This document shows, one piece after another, positions 16,657 through 24,017 of a DNA stretch of 64,000 nucleotides; the stretch's first letter is position 1, and every line of letters begins with the position of its first letter. The notes beneath the pieces are model-generated. The model saw only the letters and a program-made list of their open reading frames with translations. It searched no databases and was not told where the DNA came from. The stretch covers positions 1 through 64,000 of the forward strand of contig CALPMT020000004.1 in the NCBI GenBank assembly GCA_943324745.2. The letters are read 5' to 3'. Both the position numbers and the translations under genes were made by a program. The DNA comes from Chitinophaga pinensis (lineage in GTDB: Bacteria > Bacteroidota > Bacteroidia > Flavobacteriales_D > Crocinitomicaceae).

Positions 16657-17544
16657 ATGAAGTTTGGTGCAATTGATATCGGAACGAATGCCGCAAGACT
16701 GCTAATTGGAGAAGTCTGTAAAGAGGGAGATCATACATATATTAAAAAATTGTCCTATACTCGTGTGCCTCTTAGATTAGGTGGAGATGTTTTTGAAAAC
16801 GGTATCATTTCCCAAAAAAAACAAGAAGAATTCATCAAAACAATTAAAGCCTTTAAATTAATTTCTGAAATATTTGAAGTAAAAGATCTTCGAGCATGCG
16901 CAACATCTGCCATGAGAGAAGCTTCTAATGGTGAAAAGGTAGCTAAAGAAATATTTAAACAAACGAAAATTCAAATAGATGTAATCAGTGGAGATGAAGA
17001 AGCAAGATTAATATTTGGAACTTTCTTTTTATTAGACTTCGATAAAAACATACCATTTTTAGTGATTGATGTTGGGGGAGGTAGTACAGAAATTAGTGTG
17101 TTTGAGAAAGGACAGAAAGTAGCTGCAAAATCATTTCAAGTTGGAACAGTACGTATTTTAAAAGGAAAAGCAAATCCTGAAATTTGGTCAGAAATTAAAG
17201 AGTGGTTGCATAAAAATGTTGATGAAAGCATTGAACATACTTATTTTGCTACTGGAGGTAATATCAATAAAGTACATAAAATGGTAGGAGCTAAACAAGC
17301 CGATCCGTTGTCTGTCTCTAAAATGATTACTTTACGTAATAATTTAAATAAATTAACTGTAAATCAAAGAGTCGATCTATTTCAATTAAAACCAGATAGA
17401 GCAGATGTAATCATACCTGCATGTGATATATATATATATATATTTAAAGAATTGAATGTAAAGGAATTTGTTGTTCCGAAAATCGGTTTATCTGATGGTA
17501 TGATTTACGATATGTACTTAAAGTATATAAATGATACTAATTGA
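16657..17544 (+). CDS. Exopolyphosphatase, Ppx/GppA family (short form)
   Basis: A 295-residue Ppx/GppA phosphatase of the ASKHA fold. It has the phosphate-1 loop AIDIGTNAARLLIGEV and the phosphate-2 loop FLVIDVGGGSTEISVF. It removes phosphate from polyphosphate or converts pppGpp to ppGpp. It is the short form found in many Bacteroidota, without the C-terminal HD-like domain of E. coli Ppx. Near the C-terminus an (AT)9 run encodes DIYIYIF, just before the conserved PKIGLSDGMIYDMY tail, so slippage there would remove the end of the protein. Confidence 0.9.
   Translation: MKFGAIDIGTNAARLLIGEVCKEGDHTYIKKLSYTRVPLRLGGDVFENGIISQKKQEEFIKTIKAFKLISEIFEVKDLRACATSAMREASNGEKVAKEIFKQTKIQIDVISGDEEARLIFGTFFLLDFDKNIPFLVIDVGGGSTEISVFEKGQKVAAKSFQVGTVRILKGKANPEIWSEIKEWLHKNVDESIEHTYFATGGNINKVHKMVGAKQADPLSVSKMITLRNNLNKLTVNQRVDLFQLKPDRADVIIPACDIYIYIFKELNVKEFVVPKIGLSDGMIYDMYLKYINDTN
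17426..17443 (+). repeat. (AT)9 dinucleotide run inside ppx
   Basis: An uninterrupted AT dinucleotide run of nine units lies within the reading frame. Gain or loss of one unit shifts the frame about 34 codons before the stop. Confidence 0.9.
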
Positions 17545-17547
17545 CTT

Positions 17548-17571
17548 ATAATCAAATTTAAATCTGATTAT
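17548..17571. terminator. Possible bidirectional terminator between ppx and the repeat protein
   Basis: ATAATCA and TGATTAT arms around an AT-rich centre form a dyad between two convergent genes and touch the stop codon of the minus-strand gene. It lacks GC pairs and clear T runs, so it is a weak call. Confidence 0.3.
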
Positions 17572-18458
17572 CAATTAAGTACGCCATCTGAGTGATACTT
17601 TCCTTCTTTGTAAATCTGAACTTTTAATAAGATGCCATCTGAATCATAAACATAAAGTTTACCGTCAAACAAACGACCATCTTTAAAAATTCCATCCTGA
17701 TAAATATCGCGGTTTTTATTGTAAACTTTGTTATATCCATTTGGATTAAATTTACCGCCGTTATCTTGAATTATTGGAGCAACGACAGGTTTAGATGTCA
17801 CTTTTGATGCACCTGGATCATCAACGCTTATCATTGGTCTCACGGGTTCTTTCTTCACAACACCTCCTTCATCTATACCCCCATCAGCATTAAAAGTAAT
17901 AACCTCTTTAATATCTCCATTAGGATAATATCTTGTTGCTTTTCCTGTAGGCTTACCATTCTTTGAATTATAGACAAATTCCTCTTGACCATTAGCATAG
18001 TAATATATCACCTTACCATCTTCTTTCCCTGAAGAATTATAATTTGAAATATATTCTAATTGACCATTTTCATGAAAACGCTTAAGAGTATCTAAGTACA
18101 TATCTCTTTCGAATTTTCCATCTTCCTTGATAGAACCATTTTCGTGAAACTTAGTATAATTACCTTTTGGACGATTATTTGTATATTCTCCTTTTAATTT
18201 TGGAGTCTTACCATCGAAGTGATATTTTATCCAAATGCCTTCTTTTCTATCATCTTCGTAATCACCTTCTTCAACTTTTCCATTTTCAGGATATCCAGCA
18301 CCTGGTCTGTCTTTACCTAAATAAATCCAATGACCTTGTTTTTTGCCGCTTTCGTCTTTTTTATTGATTTTTTGTCCGAAAATTAGTCCACTAAAAAAAA
18401 CCATGCACACAATGCATAATATCATTTTTAAGGATTTTTTTTCTTTTGAAGGAATCAT
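17571..18458 (-). CDS. Exported MORN-like repeat protein (YwqK-type)
   Basis: A 295-residue protein with repeated units of about 20-24 residues of the type GxYxxxxxxGxWxxYHxNG: HWIYLGKDRPGAGYPENGK, GIWIKYHFDGKTPKLKGEY, NYTKFHENGSIKEDGKFE, YANGQEEFVYNS and YYPNGDIKEVITF. This is the MORN_2/YwqK pattern, often named antitoxin by homology with Bacillus YwqK. Here it starts with a hydrophobic segment (MILCIVCMVFFSGLIFGQ), so it is exported and the antitoxin label should not be trusted. Met12 may be the real start. A -7 box lies upstream at 18489-18496. No toxin partner is visible. Confidence 0.75.
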   Translation of the reverse strand: MIPSKEKKSLKMILCIVCMVFFSGLIFGQKINKKDESGKKQGHWIYLGKDRPGAGYPENGKVEEGDYEDDRKEGIWIKYHFDGKTPKLKGEYTNNRPKGNYTKFHENGSIKEDGKFERDMYLDTLKRFHENGQLEYISNYNSSGKEDGKVIYYYANGQEEFVYNSKNGKPTGKATRYYPNGDIKEVITFNADGGIDEGGVVKKEPVRPMISVDDPGASKVTSKPVVAPIIQDNGGKFNPNGYNKVYNKNRDIYQDGIFKDGRLFDGKLYVYDSDGILLKVQIYKEGKYHSDGVLN

Positions 18459-18488
18459 TTAAATATAAATTCTGACTAGTATAATTGA

Positions 18489-18496
18489 CAAATATA
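18489..18496 (-). promoter_or_regulatory. -7 promoter box of the MORN-like gene
   Basis: On the minus strand this reads TATATTTG, a full match to TAnnTTTG, about 30 bases before the ATG at 18458 and just past the stop of the threonine dehydrogenase gene. Confidence 0.5.
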
Positions 18497-19447
18497 TTAA
18501 TTTAGTTTTGAAGGGTCAACATTTTTAAGCATGGTTTCAACCATTAGCTTCAAATCATACTTTTCTTTCCATCCCCAATCTTGCTTTGCAGCATTGTCAT
18601 CTATTGAATCCGGCCAACTATCCGCAATTTCTTGACGAAAGTCTGGTTGATAATTAATTTTAAATGTCTTAATATTATTTTGAATTGAAAGCGCTAAATC
18701 TTCTGGTGTAAAAGAAATTCCAGCCAAATTATAACTCGAACGAATTTTAACCTGCTCTTTTGGAGCGTCCATCAACTCTATTGTAGCTCGTATCGCATCT
18801 TCCATGTACATCATTGGTAAGGCACTATCTTTTGTTAAAAAAGAAGTGTATTCCCCCGATTTTTTAGCATGGTAAAAAATATCAACTGCATAATCTGTTG
18901 TACCACCACCAGGTAAACTAGTATAAGAAACTAAACCAGGATAACGAATTGAACGTACATCAACTCCAAATTTATTAAAGTAATATTCACACCATCTTTC
19001 TCCAGCTAATTTTGAAATCCCGTACACGGTAGTTGGTTCCATGATAGTATATTGAGGTGTGTTTTTTCGTGGTGTAGTAGGTCCAAACACAGCTATCGAA
19101 CTTGGCCAAAATATTTTCTTAATATAACCTTCTTTTGCTAAATCCAGTATTGTAAACAACCCTTCCATATTTAGCTTCCATGCAAAATCAGGATGTTTCT
19201 CGGCAGTTGCAGAAAGTAATGCAGCTAAGAGATAAACATCATCTGGTCGCTCTTCCTTGACAAACAATTGAACAGACGCTCTATCTAACACATCCATTTT
19301 TACATATGGGCCCGCTTTTAATGCATCAACACATTCGTCTTTGACGTCAGCAGCTATGACTTGATGTACACCATGTCTTTTGCGTAATTCAAGTACCAAT
19401 TCTGTACCGATTTGTCCGCCAGCACCGATAACTAAAATCTTCTTCAT
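18497..19447 (-). CDS. NAD-dependent L-threonine 3-dehydrogenase, short-chain type
   Basis: About 316 residues, an extended SDR that oxidises L-threonine to 2-amino-3-ketobutyrate. The NAD loop is ILVIGAGGQIGTELVLEL and the catalytic YxxxK is in TVYGISKLAGERWCEYY. FWPSSIAVFGP and YPGLVSYTSLPGGGTTDYA are landmarks of the UDP-galactose-epimerase-like threonine dehydrogenases found in Bacteroidota. The ATG at 19447 is used because the longer frame starts with TTG and a -7 box (19470-19477) would leave too short a leader. A nucleotide-sugar epimerase is the alternative, less likely. Confidence 0.8.
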   Translation of the reverse strand: MKKILVIGAGGQIGTELVLELRKRHGVHQVIAADVKDECVDALKAGPYVKMDVLDRASVQLFVKEERPDDVYLLAALLSATAEKHPDFAWKLNMEGLFTILDLAKEGYIKKIFWPSSIAVFGPTTPRKNTPQYTIMEPTTVYGISKLAGERWCEYYFNKFGVDVRSIRYPGLVSYTSLPGGGTTDYAVDIFYHAKKSGEYTSFLTKDSALPMMYMEDAIRATIELMDAPKEQVKIRSSYNLAGISFTPEDLALSIQNNIKTFKINYQPDFRQEIADSWPDSIDDNAAKQDWGWKEKYDLKLMVETMLKNVDPSKLN

Positions 19448-19469
19448 CTTTCCCAACTTATATAGGTAG

Positions 19470-19477
19470 CAAAAATA
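19470..19477 (-). promoter_or_regulatory. -7 promoter box of the threonine dehydrogenase gene
   Basis: The minus strand reads TATTTTTG (TAnnTTTG), 22 bases before the ATG at 19447. Confidence 0.5.
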
Positions 19478-19747
19478 ACGGAAAATGTTGTGATTGCAAT
19501 AAAAAAAGCGATTTATTTAGACATAACTAGACCTGTTTTTAATTCGTATTTTTCAAGTTGCTGTAAGGAATTTTTTTAACTTATTACTTCTAAACAAACA
19601 TACCTTTTACAAGACTCAAAAAGTATTTAAAAACTTAAATATCAATAATTTAATTAATAAATAGTAAGCTGTGATTTCAATAGTTAAATACAAAATTAAT
19701 ATCAAATAAAATAATCAATAAATTCATAAAATATTCATTGGATTAAT
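19478..19747. other. AT-rich intergenic region between divergent genes
   Basis: About 270 bases, very AT-rich, between the divergent threonine dehydrogenase and phosphosugar isomerase genes. I see no open frame, tRNA or hairpin worth naming. Promoter boxes lie at both edges (19470-19477 on minus, 19748-19755 on plus). Confidence 0.6.
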
Positions 19748-19755
19748 TATATTTG
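19748..19755 (+). promoter_or_regulatory. -7 promoter box of the phosphosugar isomerase gene
   Basis: TATATTTG matches TAnnTTTG, 19 bases before the ATG at 19775. No good -33 TTTG at 17-23 bases was found. Confidence 0.5.
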
Positions 19756-19774
19756 TTTAACCAAATTTGAGAAC

Positions 19775-20761
19775 ATGTACGATCTAATTGCTGCTTTTCC
19801 TAGTAACATTAAAGAATCACTAGAGATTGCTTCTACAAAAACATTTAAAGCACCTAAAAATAAAATTCAAAATATTCTTATTTGCGGAATGGGTGGTTCT
19901 GGAATAGGAGGGAAATTAGTCGCTCAATGGTTGCAAGACGAACTAAGTGTTCCTGTCCAATTGGTTCAAGATTATTCATTCCCATCTTATGTGAATGAGC
20001 ACACTCTTGTGATTGGCTCATCTTACTCTGGAGATACAGAAGAAACTATCTATTGCATTGAAAAAGCATTTCAAATTGGTGCTCACATTATTGGGATTTG
20101 CTCTGGAGGTAAATTAGAATCTTTTTGTAGACAGAATGATTTAGACTTTGTTTTAGTTCCTGGAGGTAATCCTCCACGTACAGCATTGGCATTTTCGCTT
20201 GGACAATTAATTAATATTTTAGTTCAACTTGACTTTGTTTCTGCGACTAATTTAGAAAGCTTTAGAAAAACTACTGATTTATTAGAATCCAACGCTATCG
20301 AAATTAAAGAAGAAGCTCATAAATTAGCCGCTTTTTTGAAAGACACTTTTGTGATGATTTATTCAGCTTCAAACTATGAAGCTGTTGCAATAAGAGCAAG
20401 ACAACAATTCAATGAAAACGGTAAAATTTTATGTTGTCACCATACGATTCCTGAAATGAATCACAACGAACTAGTTGGATGGGGTTTAGGAAATAATAAA
20501 TACGGCGCATTATTCTTAGTGACAGATGATTGGCACCAAAGAAATGTTACGCGACTTCAATTTTCAATTGACGTAATCAAATCTAAAACTGAAAATATAT
20601 TTATTCTTAAAGCTAAAGGTGAAGACATAATTCAACGTTCTATTTATTTAATAAATTTAGTTGATTGGGCATCACTTTATCTCTCAGAATTAAACAATGT
20701 TGAAGCGATAGAAATTAATGTGATTAATAATTTGAAAGGTCAACTATCAAACTTAAAATAA
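19775..20761 (+). CDS. Bifunctional phosphoglucose/phosphomannose isomerase
   Basis: A 328-residue protein with two SIS sugar-isomerase domains. The first has ILICGMGGSGIGGKLVAQWL and the phosphate-binding VIGSSYSGDTEETIYC. The second contains YSASNYEAVAIRARQQFNENGK and the catalytic-type HHTIPEMNHNELVGW. This combination defines the bifunctional Pgi/Pmi family, first described in archaea, which interconverts fructose-6-phosphate with glucose-6-phosphate or mannose-6-phosphate. It converges with fbp, placing two steps around fructose-6-phosphate next to each other. A very strong hairpin follows. Confidence 0.9.
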   Translation: MYDLIAAFPSNIKESLEIASTKTFKAPKNKIQNILICGMGGSGIGGKLVAQWLQDELSVPVQLVQDYSFPSYVNEHTLVIGSSYSGDTEETIYCIEKAFQIGAHIIGICSGGKLESFCRQNDLDFVLVPGGNPPRTALAFSLGQLINILVQLDFVSATNLESFRKTTDLLESNAIEIKEEAHKLAAFLKDTFVMIYSASNYEAVAIRARQQFNENGKILCCHHTIPEMNHNELVGWGLGNNKYGALFLVTDDWHQRNVTRLQFSIDVIKSKTENIFILKAKGEDIIQRSIYLINLVDWASLYLSELNNVEAIEINVINNLKGQLSNLK

Positions 20762-20770
20762 AACATAATT

Positions 20771-20818
20771 TATAGTATATTAAAAAAGGGCTTTTAAGCC
20801 CTTTTTTAATATACTATA
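20771..20818. terminator. Bidirectional intrinsic terminator with a perfect 23-bp arm
   Basis: Arms of 23 bases pair without mismatch around a two-base centre, including the GGGCTT/AAGCCC core flanked by A6 and T6 runs. It sits between the convergent isomerase and fbp genes and would stop transcription from both sides. Confidence 0.9.
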
Positions 20819-20828
20819 ATCTATAATT

Positions 20829-21842
20829 CTAGGCAATTACTGTTTCCAAACATTCTTGTAATTTCTCCACCATTTGTTTTGAACCTACAATAAATCCGAC
20901 ACGTTGATGTAATTCCGATGGTTTAATACTCATAATACGCTGGGAGCCATCTGTCGCTATACCTCCTGCTTGTTCGATTACAAACGCTAATGGGTTACAT
21001 TCATAAAGTAAACGTAATCTTCCTTTAGGAGCTGCTGGTGTCGTAGGATAGAAGTAGATCCCACCTTTGATTAAATTACGGTGAAAATCAGCTACCAATG
21101 AACCTATATAACGACCAGAATATGGACGACCTGTAGTAGCATCTTCTTCTTGACAGTATTCTGTATATTTTCGATATCCTGGGTGACACACAGCAATATT
21201 GCCCTCGTTCATTGAGTAGATACGACCAGTTTCCGGTGTTTTCATGTTTGGGTGTGACAAGCAGAATTCACCAATCGATGGGTCCAATGTAAATCCATTA
21301 ACACCATTTCCAGTAGTATATACTAACATCGTAGAAGAACCATATAATACATATCCAGCAGCCACTTGTTTATCGCCAGGCTGTAACATATCTTCTATTG
21401 TTGCTTCTGTACCAATTGGGGAAACACGGTGATATATAGAGAAAATTGTACCAATAGATACATTTACATCAATATTAGAAGAGCCATCTAATGGATCAAA
21501 TAAGACCACATATTTACCATTTTTAGACATTTCGCTTTGAAATGCCATGTAGTTGTCGTTTTCTTCCGAACCGATTCCACACACTTCCCCACCAAGTTCA
21601 AACATTTTGATGAATTGGTTATCTGCAACAACGTCCAATTTTTGTTGTTGTTCTCCTTGTATATTGATTTCTCCTTGCGCCCCTAAAATGTTGTCGACCA
21701 AACCAGCACGACGAACGTCACGTGTTACAATTTTTGCAGCAACAGCAATATCATTTAATAAACGAGATAATTCACCTGAAGCACCCGGAAAATCCGCTTG
21801 CTTTTTCATGATGAATTCGTTAAGAGTAGTAAGTTTTGACAT
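20829..21842 (-). CDS. fbp: Fructose-1,6-bisphosphatase, class I
   Basis: A 337-residue gluconeogenic enzyme that hydrolyses fructose-1,6-bisphosphate to fructose-6-phosphate. The metal and phosphate site is complete: [20 protein letters not shown] holds the DPLDGS signature, the upstream acidic residues are in [10 protein letters not shown], and the sugar-binding segment is [14 protein letters not shown]. Length is usual for class I enzymes. It converges with the phosphosugar isomerase gene. A large imperfect palindrome lies between its start and serS. Confidence 0.96.
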   Translation of the reverse strand: MSKLTTLNEFIMKKQADFPGASGELSRLLNDIAVAAKIVTRDVRRAGLVDNILGAQGEINIQGEQQQKLDVVADNQFIKMFELGGEVCGIGSEENDNYMAFQSEMSKNGKYVVLFDPLDGSSNIDVNVSIGTIFSIYHRVSPIGTEATIEDMLQPGDKQVAAGYVLYGSSTMLVYTTGNGVNGFTLDPSIGEFCLSHPNMKTPETGRIYSMNEGNIAVCHPGYRKYTEYCQEEDATTGRPYSGRYIGSLVADFHRNLIKGGIYFYPTTPAAPKGRLRLLYECNPLAFVIEQAGGIATDGSQRIMSIKPSELHQRVGFIVGSKQMVEKLQECLETVIA

Positions 21843-21860
21843 AGGTAGTTGGTGTTTTTA

Positions 21861-21937
21861 TCCTCCCTTGAGGGAGGACAAAGGAGGGTGACAAAATGAT
21901 GTACTGTCACCTCCCTTTATCCCTCCTCAAAGAGGGA
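21861..21937. repeat. 77-base imperfect palindrome (REP-like element) between fbp and serS
   Basis: Two 33-base arms (21861-21893 and 21905-21937) match as inverted repeats at 25 of 33 positions around an 11-base loop. The arms are GC-richer than the surroundings and carry CCTCC/GGAGG and GGTGACA/TGTCACC motifs; each arm also contains a smaller dyad (TCCTCCCT-TG-AGGGAGGA at 21861-21878). It lies downstream of serS and upstream of fbp, so it may act as a terminator or be a member of a dispersed palindromic repeat family. Confidence 0.75.
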
Positions 21938-21945
21938 AACTAAAG

Positions 21946-23217
21946 TTAATTAATAACGGTAAAATTCAAATATTTATGTAAACATTCTGGAATCACAATT
22001 CCTTCCGATGTTTGGTTATTTTCTAGTAATGCAGCAACGATACGCGGTAAGGCCAAAGCACTTCCATTTAAAGTATGGCATAATTGCGTTTTCTTATCTT
22101 CTGTTTTGAAACGTAATTTCAAACGGTTTGCTTGGAAAGTATCAAAACGGGAAACGGAACTTACTTCTAACCATTTTTCTTGCCCTGCAGAATATACTTC
22201 AAAATCGTACGTCATTGCAGAAGCGAAACCTGTATCTCCCCCGCACAAACGTAAAATACGGTAATGTAACCCTAATTTAGCCAATAAACCTCTTACGTGT
22301 TCCACCATTTCATCCAATGCTTTTGCTGCATTGGAAGGGTGTTCGATACGAACGATTTCAACTTTGTCGAATTGATGTAAACGATTTAATCCACGTACAT
22401 CTTTTCCGTAAGAACCGGCTTCACGTCGGAAACATGGTGTATAACCAGTTAATTTGATGGAAAAGTTCTCGTTCGGAAGAATTACATCGCGGTAGATGTT
22501 TGTCAACGGCACCTCTGCTGTAGGAATTAGGTATAAATCATCTTCACCAATGTAGTACATTTGGCCTTCTTTATCTGGCAATTGTCCTGTTCCATATCCA
22601 CTTGCTTCATTCACAACCAATGGCGGAATAAATTCTTCGTAACCAGCTTTGTCTGCTTCGTCTAAGAAAAACGAAATCAATGCGCGTTGTAATTTGGCTC
22701 CTTTTCCTTTGTAAATTGGAAAACCAGCACCAGTTACTTTTACACCAGTTTCGAAGTCGATTAAATCATATTTTTTAGTGATTTCCCAGTGTGGCAATGC
22801 TTCCCCGGTAAAGGTGGTTTTACTACCAACTTCTTCCACAGTTACGTTATCTAATTCACTTTTTCCAGCAGGAACTAATTCGTTTGGGACATTTGGAAGC
22901 TGGTACATCAATTGTGTGATTTCTTCTTCTACTGCTTGCACTGCCGCTTTTAATACAGACTCTTGTTCCTTTAAGGTTACTGTTTTAGCTTTTGCTTCAT
23001 TCGCTTCCGCTTGTTTCCCTTGTTGAAACAATTCACCTACTTGTTTTGCAATACGATTTAACTCCGCAGAAATAATTTCTAATTCTGTTTTTTTTGCTCT
23101 CCACTCTGTGTCTTTTGCTAATATGGCATCTACAGTTTCTGTAGCGTCGATGTTTCTTTTTTGTAAACCTTGTAAGACAGCATCTTTCTCAGTTCTTAAG
23201 CGTTGTATTTCAAGCAT
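21946..23217 (-). CDS. serS: Seryl-tRNA synthetase
   Basis: A 423-residue class II aminoacyl-tRNA synthetase that charges tRNA(Ser). The N-terminal coiled-coil arm that binds the tRNA variable loop spans about residues 25-105. The class II core includes the TxE segment PTAEVPLTNIYRD, motif 2 in CFRREAGSYGKDVRGLNRLHQF, EVSSVSRFDTFQANRL, and motif 3 in LNGSALALPRIVAALLEN. All expected segments are present. It is a single gene. Confidence 0.97.
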   Translation of the reverse strand: MLEIQRLRTEKDAVLQGLQKRNIDATETVDAILAKDTEWRAKKTELEIISAELNRIAKQVGELFQQGKQAEANEAKAKTVTLKEQESVLKAAVQAVEEEITQLMYQLPNVPNELVPAGKSELDNVTVEEVGSKTTFTGEALPHWEITKKYDLIDFETGVKVTGAGFPIYKGKGAKLQRALISFFLDEADKAGYEEFIPPLVVNEASGYGTGQLPDKEGQMYYIGEDDLYLIPTAEVPLTNIYRDVILPNENFSIKLTGYTPCFRREAGSYGKDVRGLNRLHQFDKVEIVRIEHPSNAAKALDEMVEHVRGLLAKLGLHYRILRLCGGDTGFASAMTYDFEVYSAGQEKWLEVSSVSRFDTFQANRLKLRFKTEDKKTQLCHTLNGSALALPRIVAALLENNQTSEGIVIPECLHKYLNFTVIN

Positions 23218-23251
23218 TGAATTGTGATTTATATTCTACGCGAATTTAAAA

Positions 23252-23280
23252 CAAAAAAGGCGAACATTGCTGTTCGCCTT
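23252..23280 (-). terminator. Intrinsic terminator of the rplU-rpmA operon
   Basis: AAGGCGAAC pairs with GTTCGCCTT (23257-23265 and 23272-23280) around a six-base loop. On the minus strand it is followed by a run of T residues, a standard Rho-independent terminator after rpmA. Confidence 0.9.
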
Positions 23281-23303
23281 CATTAAATTTTATAATTCTT
23301 TAC

Positions 23304-23573
23304 TTATGCTTCTGTAGTTTCAAATGGAACTATAGATACAAAAGAACGATTATCTTTTTTCTTACGGAATTCAACTAATCCATCCGTTAATGCATAAATT
23401 GTGTGATCTTTTCCGATCCCAACATTTTTACCTGGGTGGTGTTGCGTTCCTCTTTGACGGATAATGATGTTTCCAGCGATAGCTGCTTGACCACCAAAGA
23501 TTTTAACGCCTAAACGTTTACTTGCTGATTCACGACCGTTGTTTGAACTTCCGGCTCCTTTCTTATGTGCCAT
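23304..23573 (-). CDS. rpmA: 50S ribosomal protein L27
   Basis: An 89-residue ribosomal protein that begins [16 protein letters not shown] and contains the conserved [19 protein letters not shown]. Its N-terminal tail reaches the peptidyl-transferase centre. There is no N-terminal extension of the cleaved Firmicutes type. It follows rplU in the usual order, 44 bases downstream, and ends before a strong terminator. Confidence 0.98.
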   Translation of the reverse strand: MAHKKGAGSSNNGRESASKRLGVKIFGGQAAIAGNIIIRQRGTQHHPGKNVGIGKDHTIYALTDGLVEFRKKKDNRSFVSIVPFETTEA

Positions 23574-23617
23574 AATTTTTTGTTTTGTATTCTAATTTTA
23601 CTCAGAATAAGATTATT

Positions 23618-23929
23618 TTACGCTTTAATATCTGAAATAGTGATAGAAGTAAAAGATTGACGGTGACCGTTTTTCTTCTTATACCCTTTTCTTCTTTTCT
23701 TACGGAAGATAATTACTTTATCTCCTTTAACGTGCTCGTTTACCGTTGCGGTAACTTTAGCTCCATTTATAGCTGGGGCGCCTAAAGAAATTTTCCCTCC
23801 GTTGTCTACTAAAAGCACTTTATCAAATTCTACATTTGAACCTGCTTCAGCTGCTAAACGGTGAACAAAAATCTTTTGATCTTTTTGCACTTTAAACTGC
23901 TGCCCTGCTATCTCTACAATTGCGTACAT
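23618..23929 (-). CDS. rplU: 50S ribosomal protein L21
   Basis: About 103 residues, starting [20 protein letters not shown], the conserved L21 N-terminus. It contains [15 protein letters not shown] and the basic [17 protein letters not shown], which binds 23S rRNA. The frame is open further upstream to a TTG at 23959, but that codon lies in the -7 box at 23957-23964, so the ATG at 23929 is the start. First gene of the rplU-rpmA operon. Confidence 0.97.
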   Translation of the reverse strand: MYAIVEIAGQQFKVQKDQKIFVHRLAAEAGSNVEFDKVLLVDNGGKISLGAPAINGAKVTATVNEHVKGDKVIIFRKKRRKGYKKKNGHRQSFTSITISDIKA

Positions 23930-23956
23930 ATAGCTTGTTTTAAAATTATTGAACAA

Positions 23957-23964
23957 CAAAGATA
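23957..23964 (-). promoter_or_regulatory. -7 promoter box of rplU-rpmA
   Basis: The minus strand reads TATCTTTG, a full TAnnTTTG match, with a TTG 17 bases further upstream that can serve as the -33 element. The leader is about 25 bases. Confidence 0.65.
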
Positions 23965-24017
23965 TGAAAAAAAGTTTTGGACAATCATTTCAAGTTAAAA
24001 TAATTCCCAAAATATTA

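Noticed and set aside
17571-18458. Antitoxin label for the MORN-like protein
   Set aside because: The name comes from YwqK homology, but this protein is exported and has no toxin next to it.
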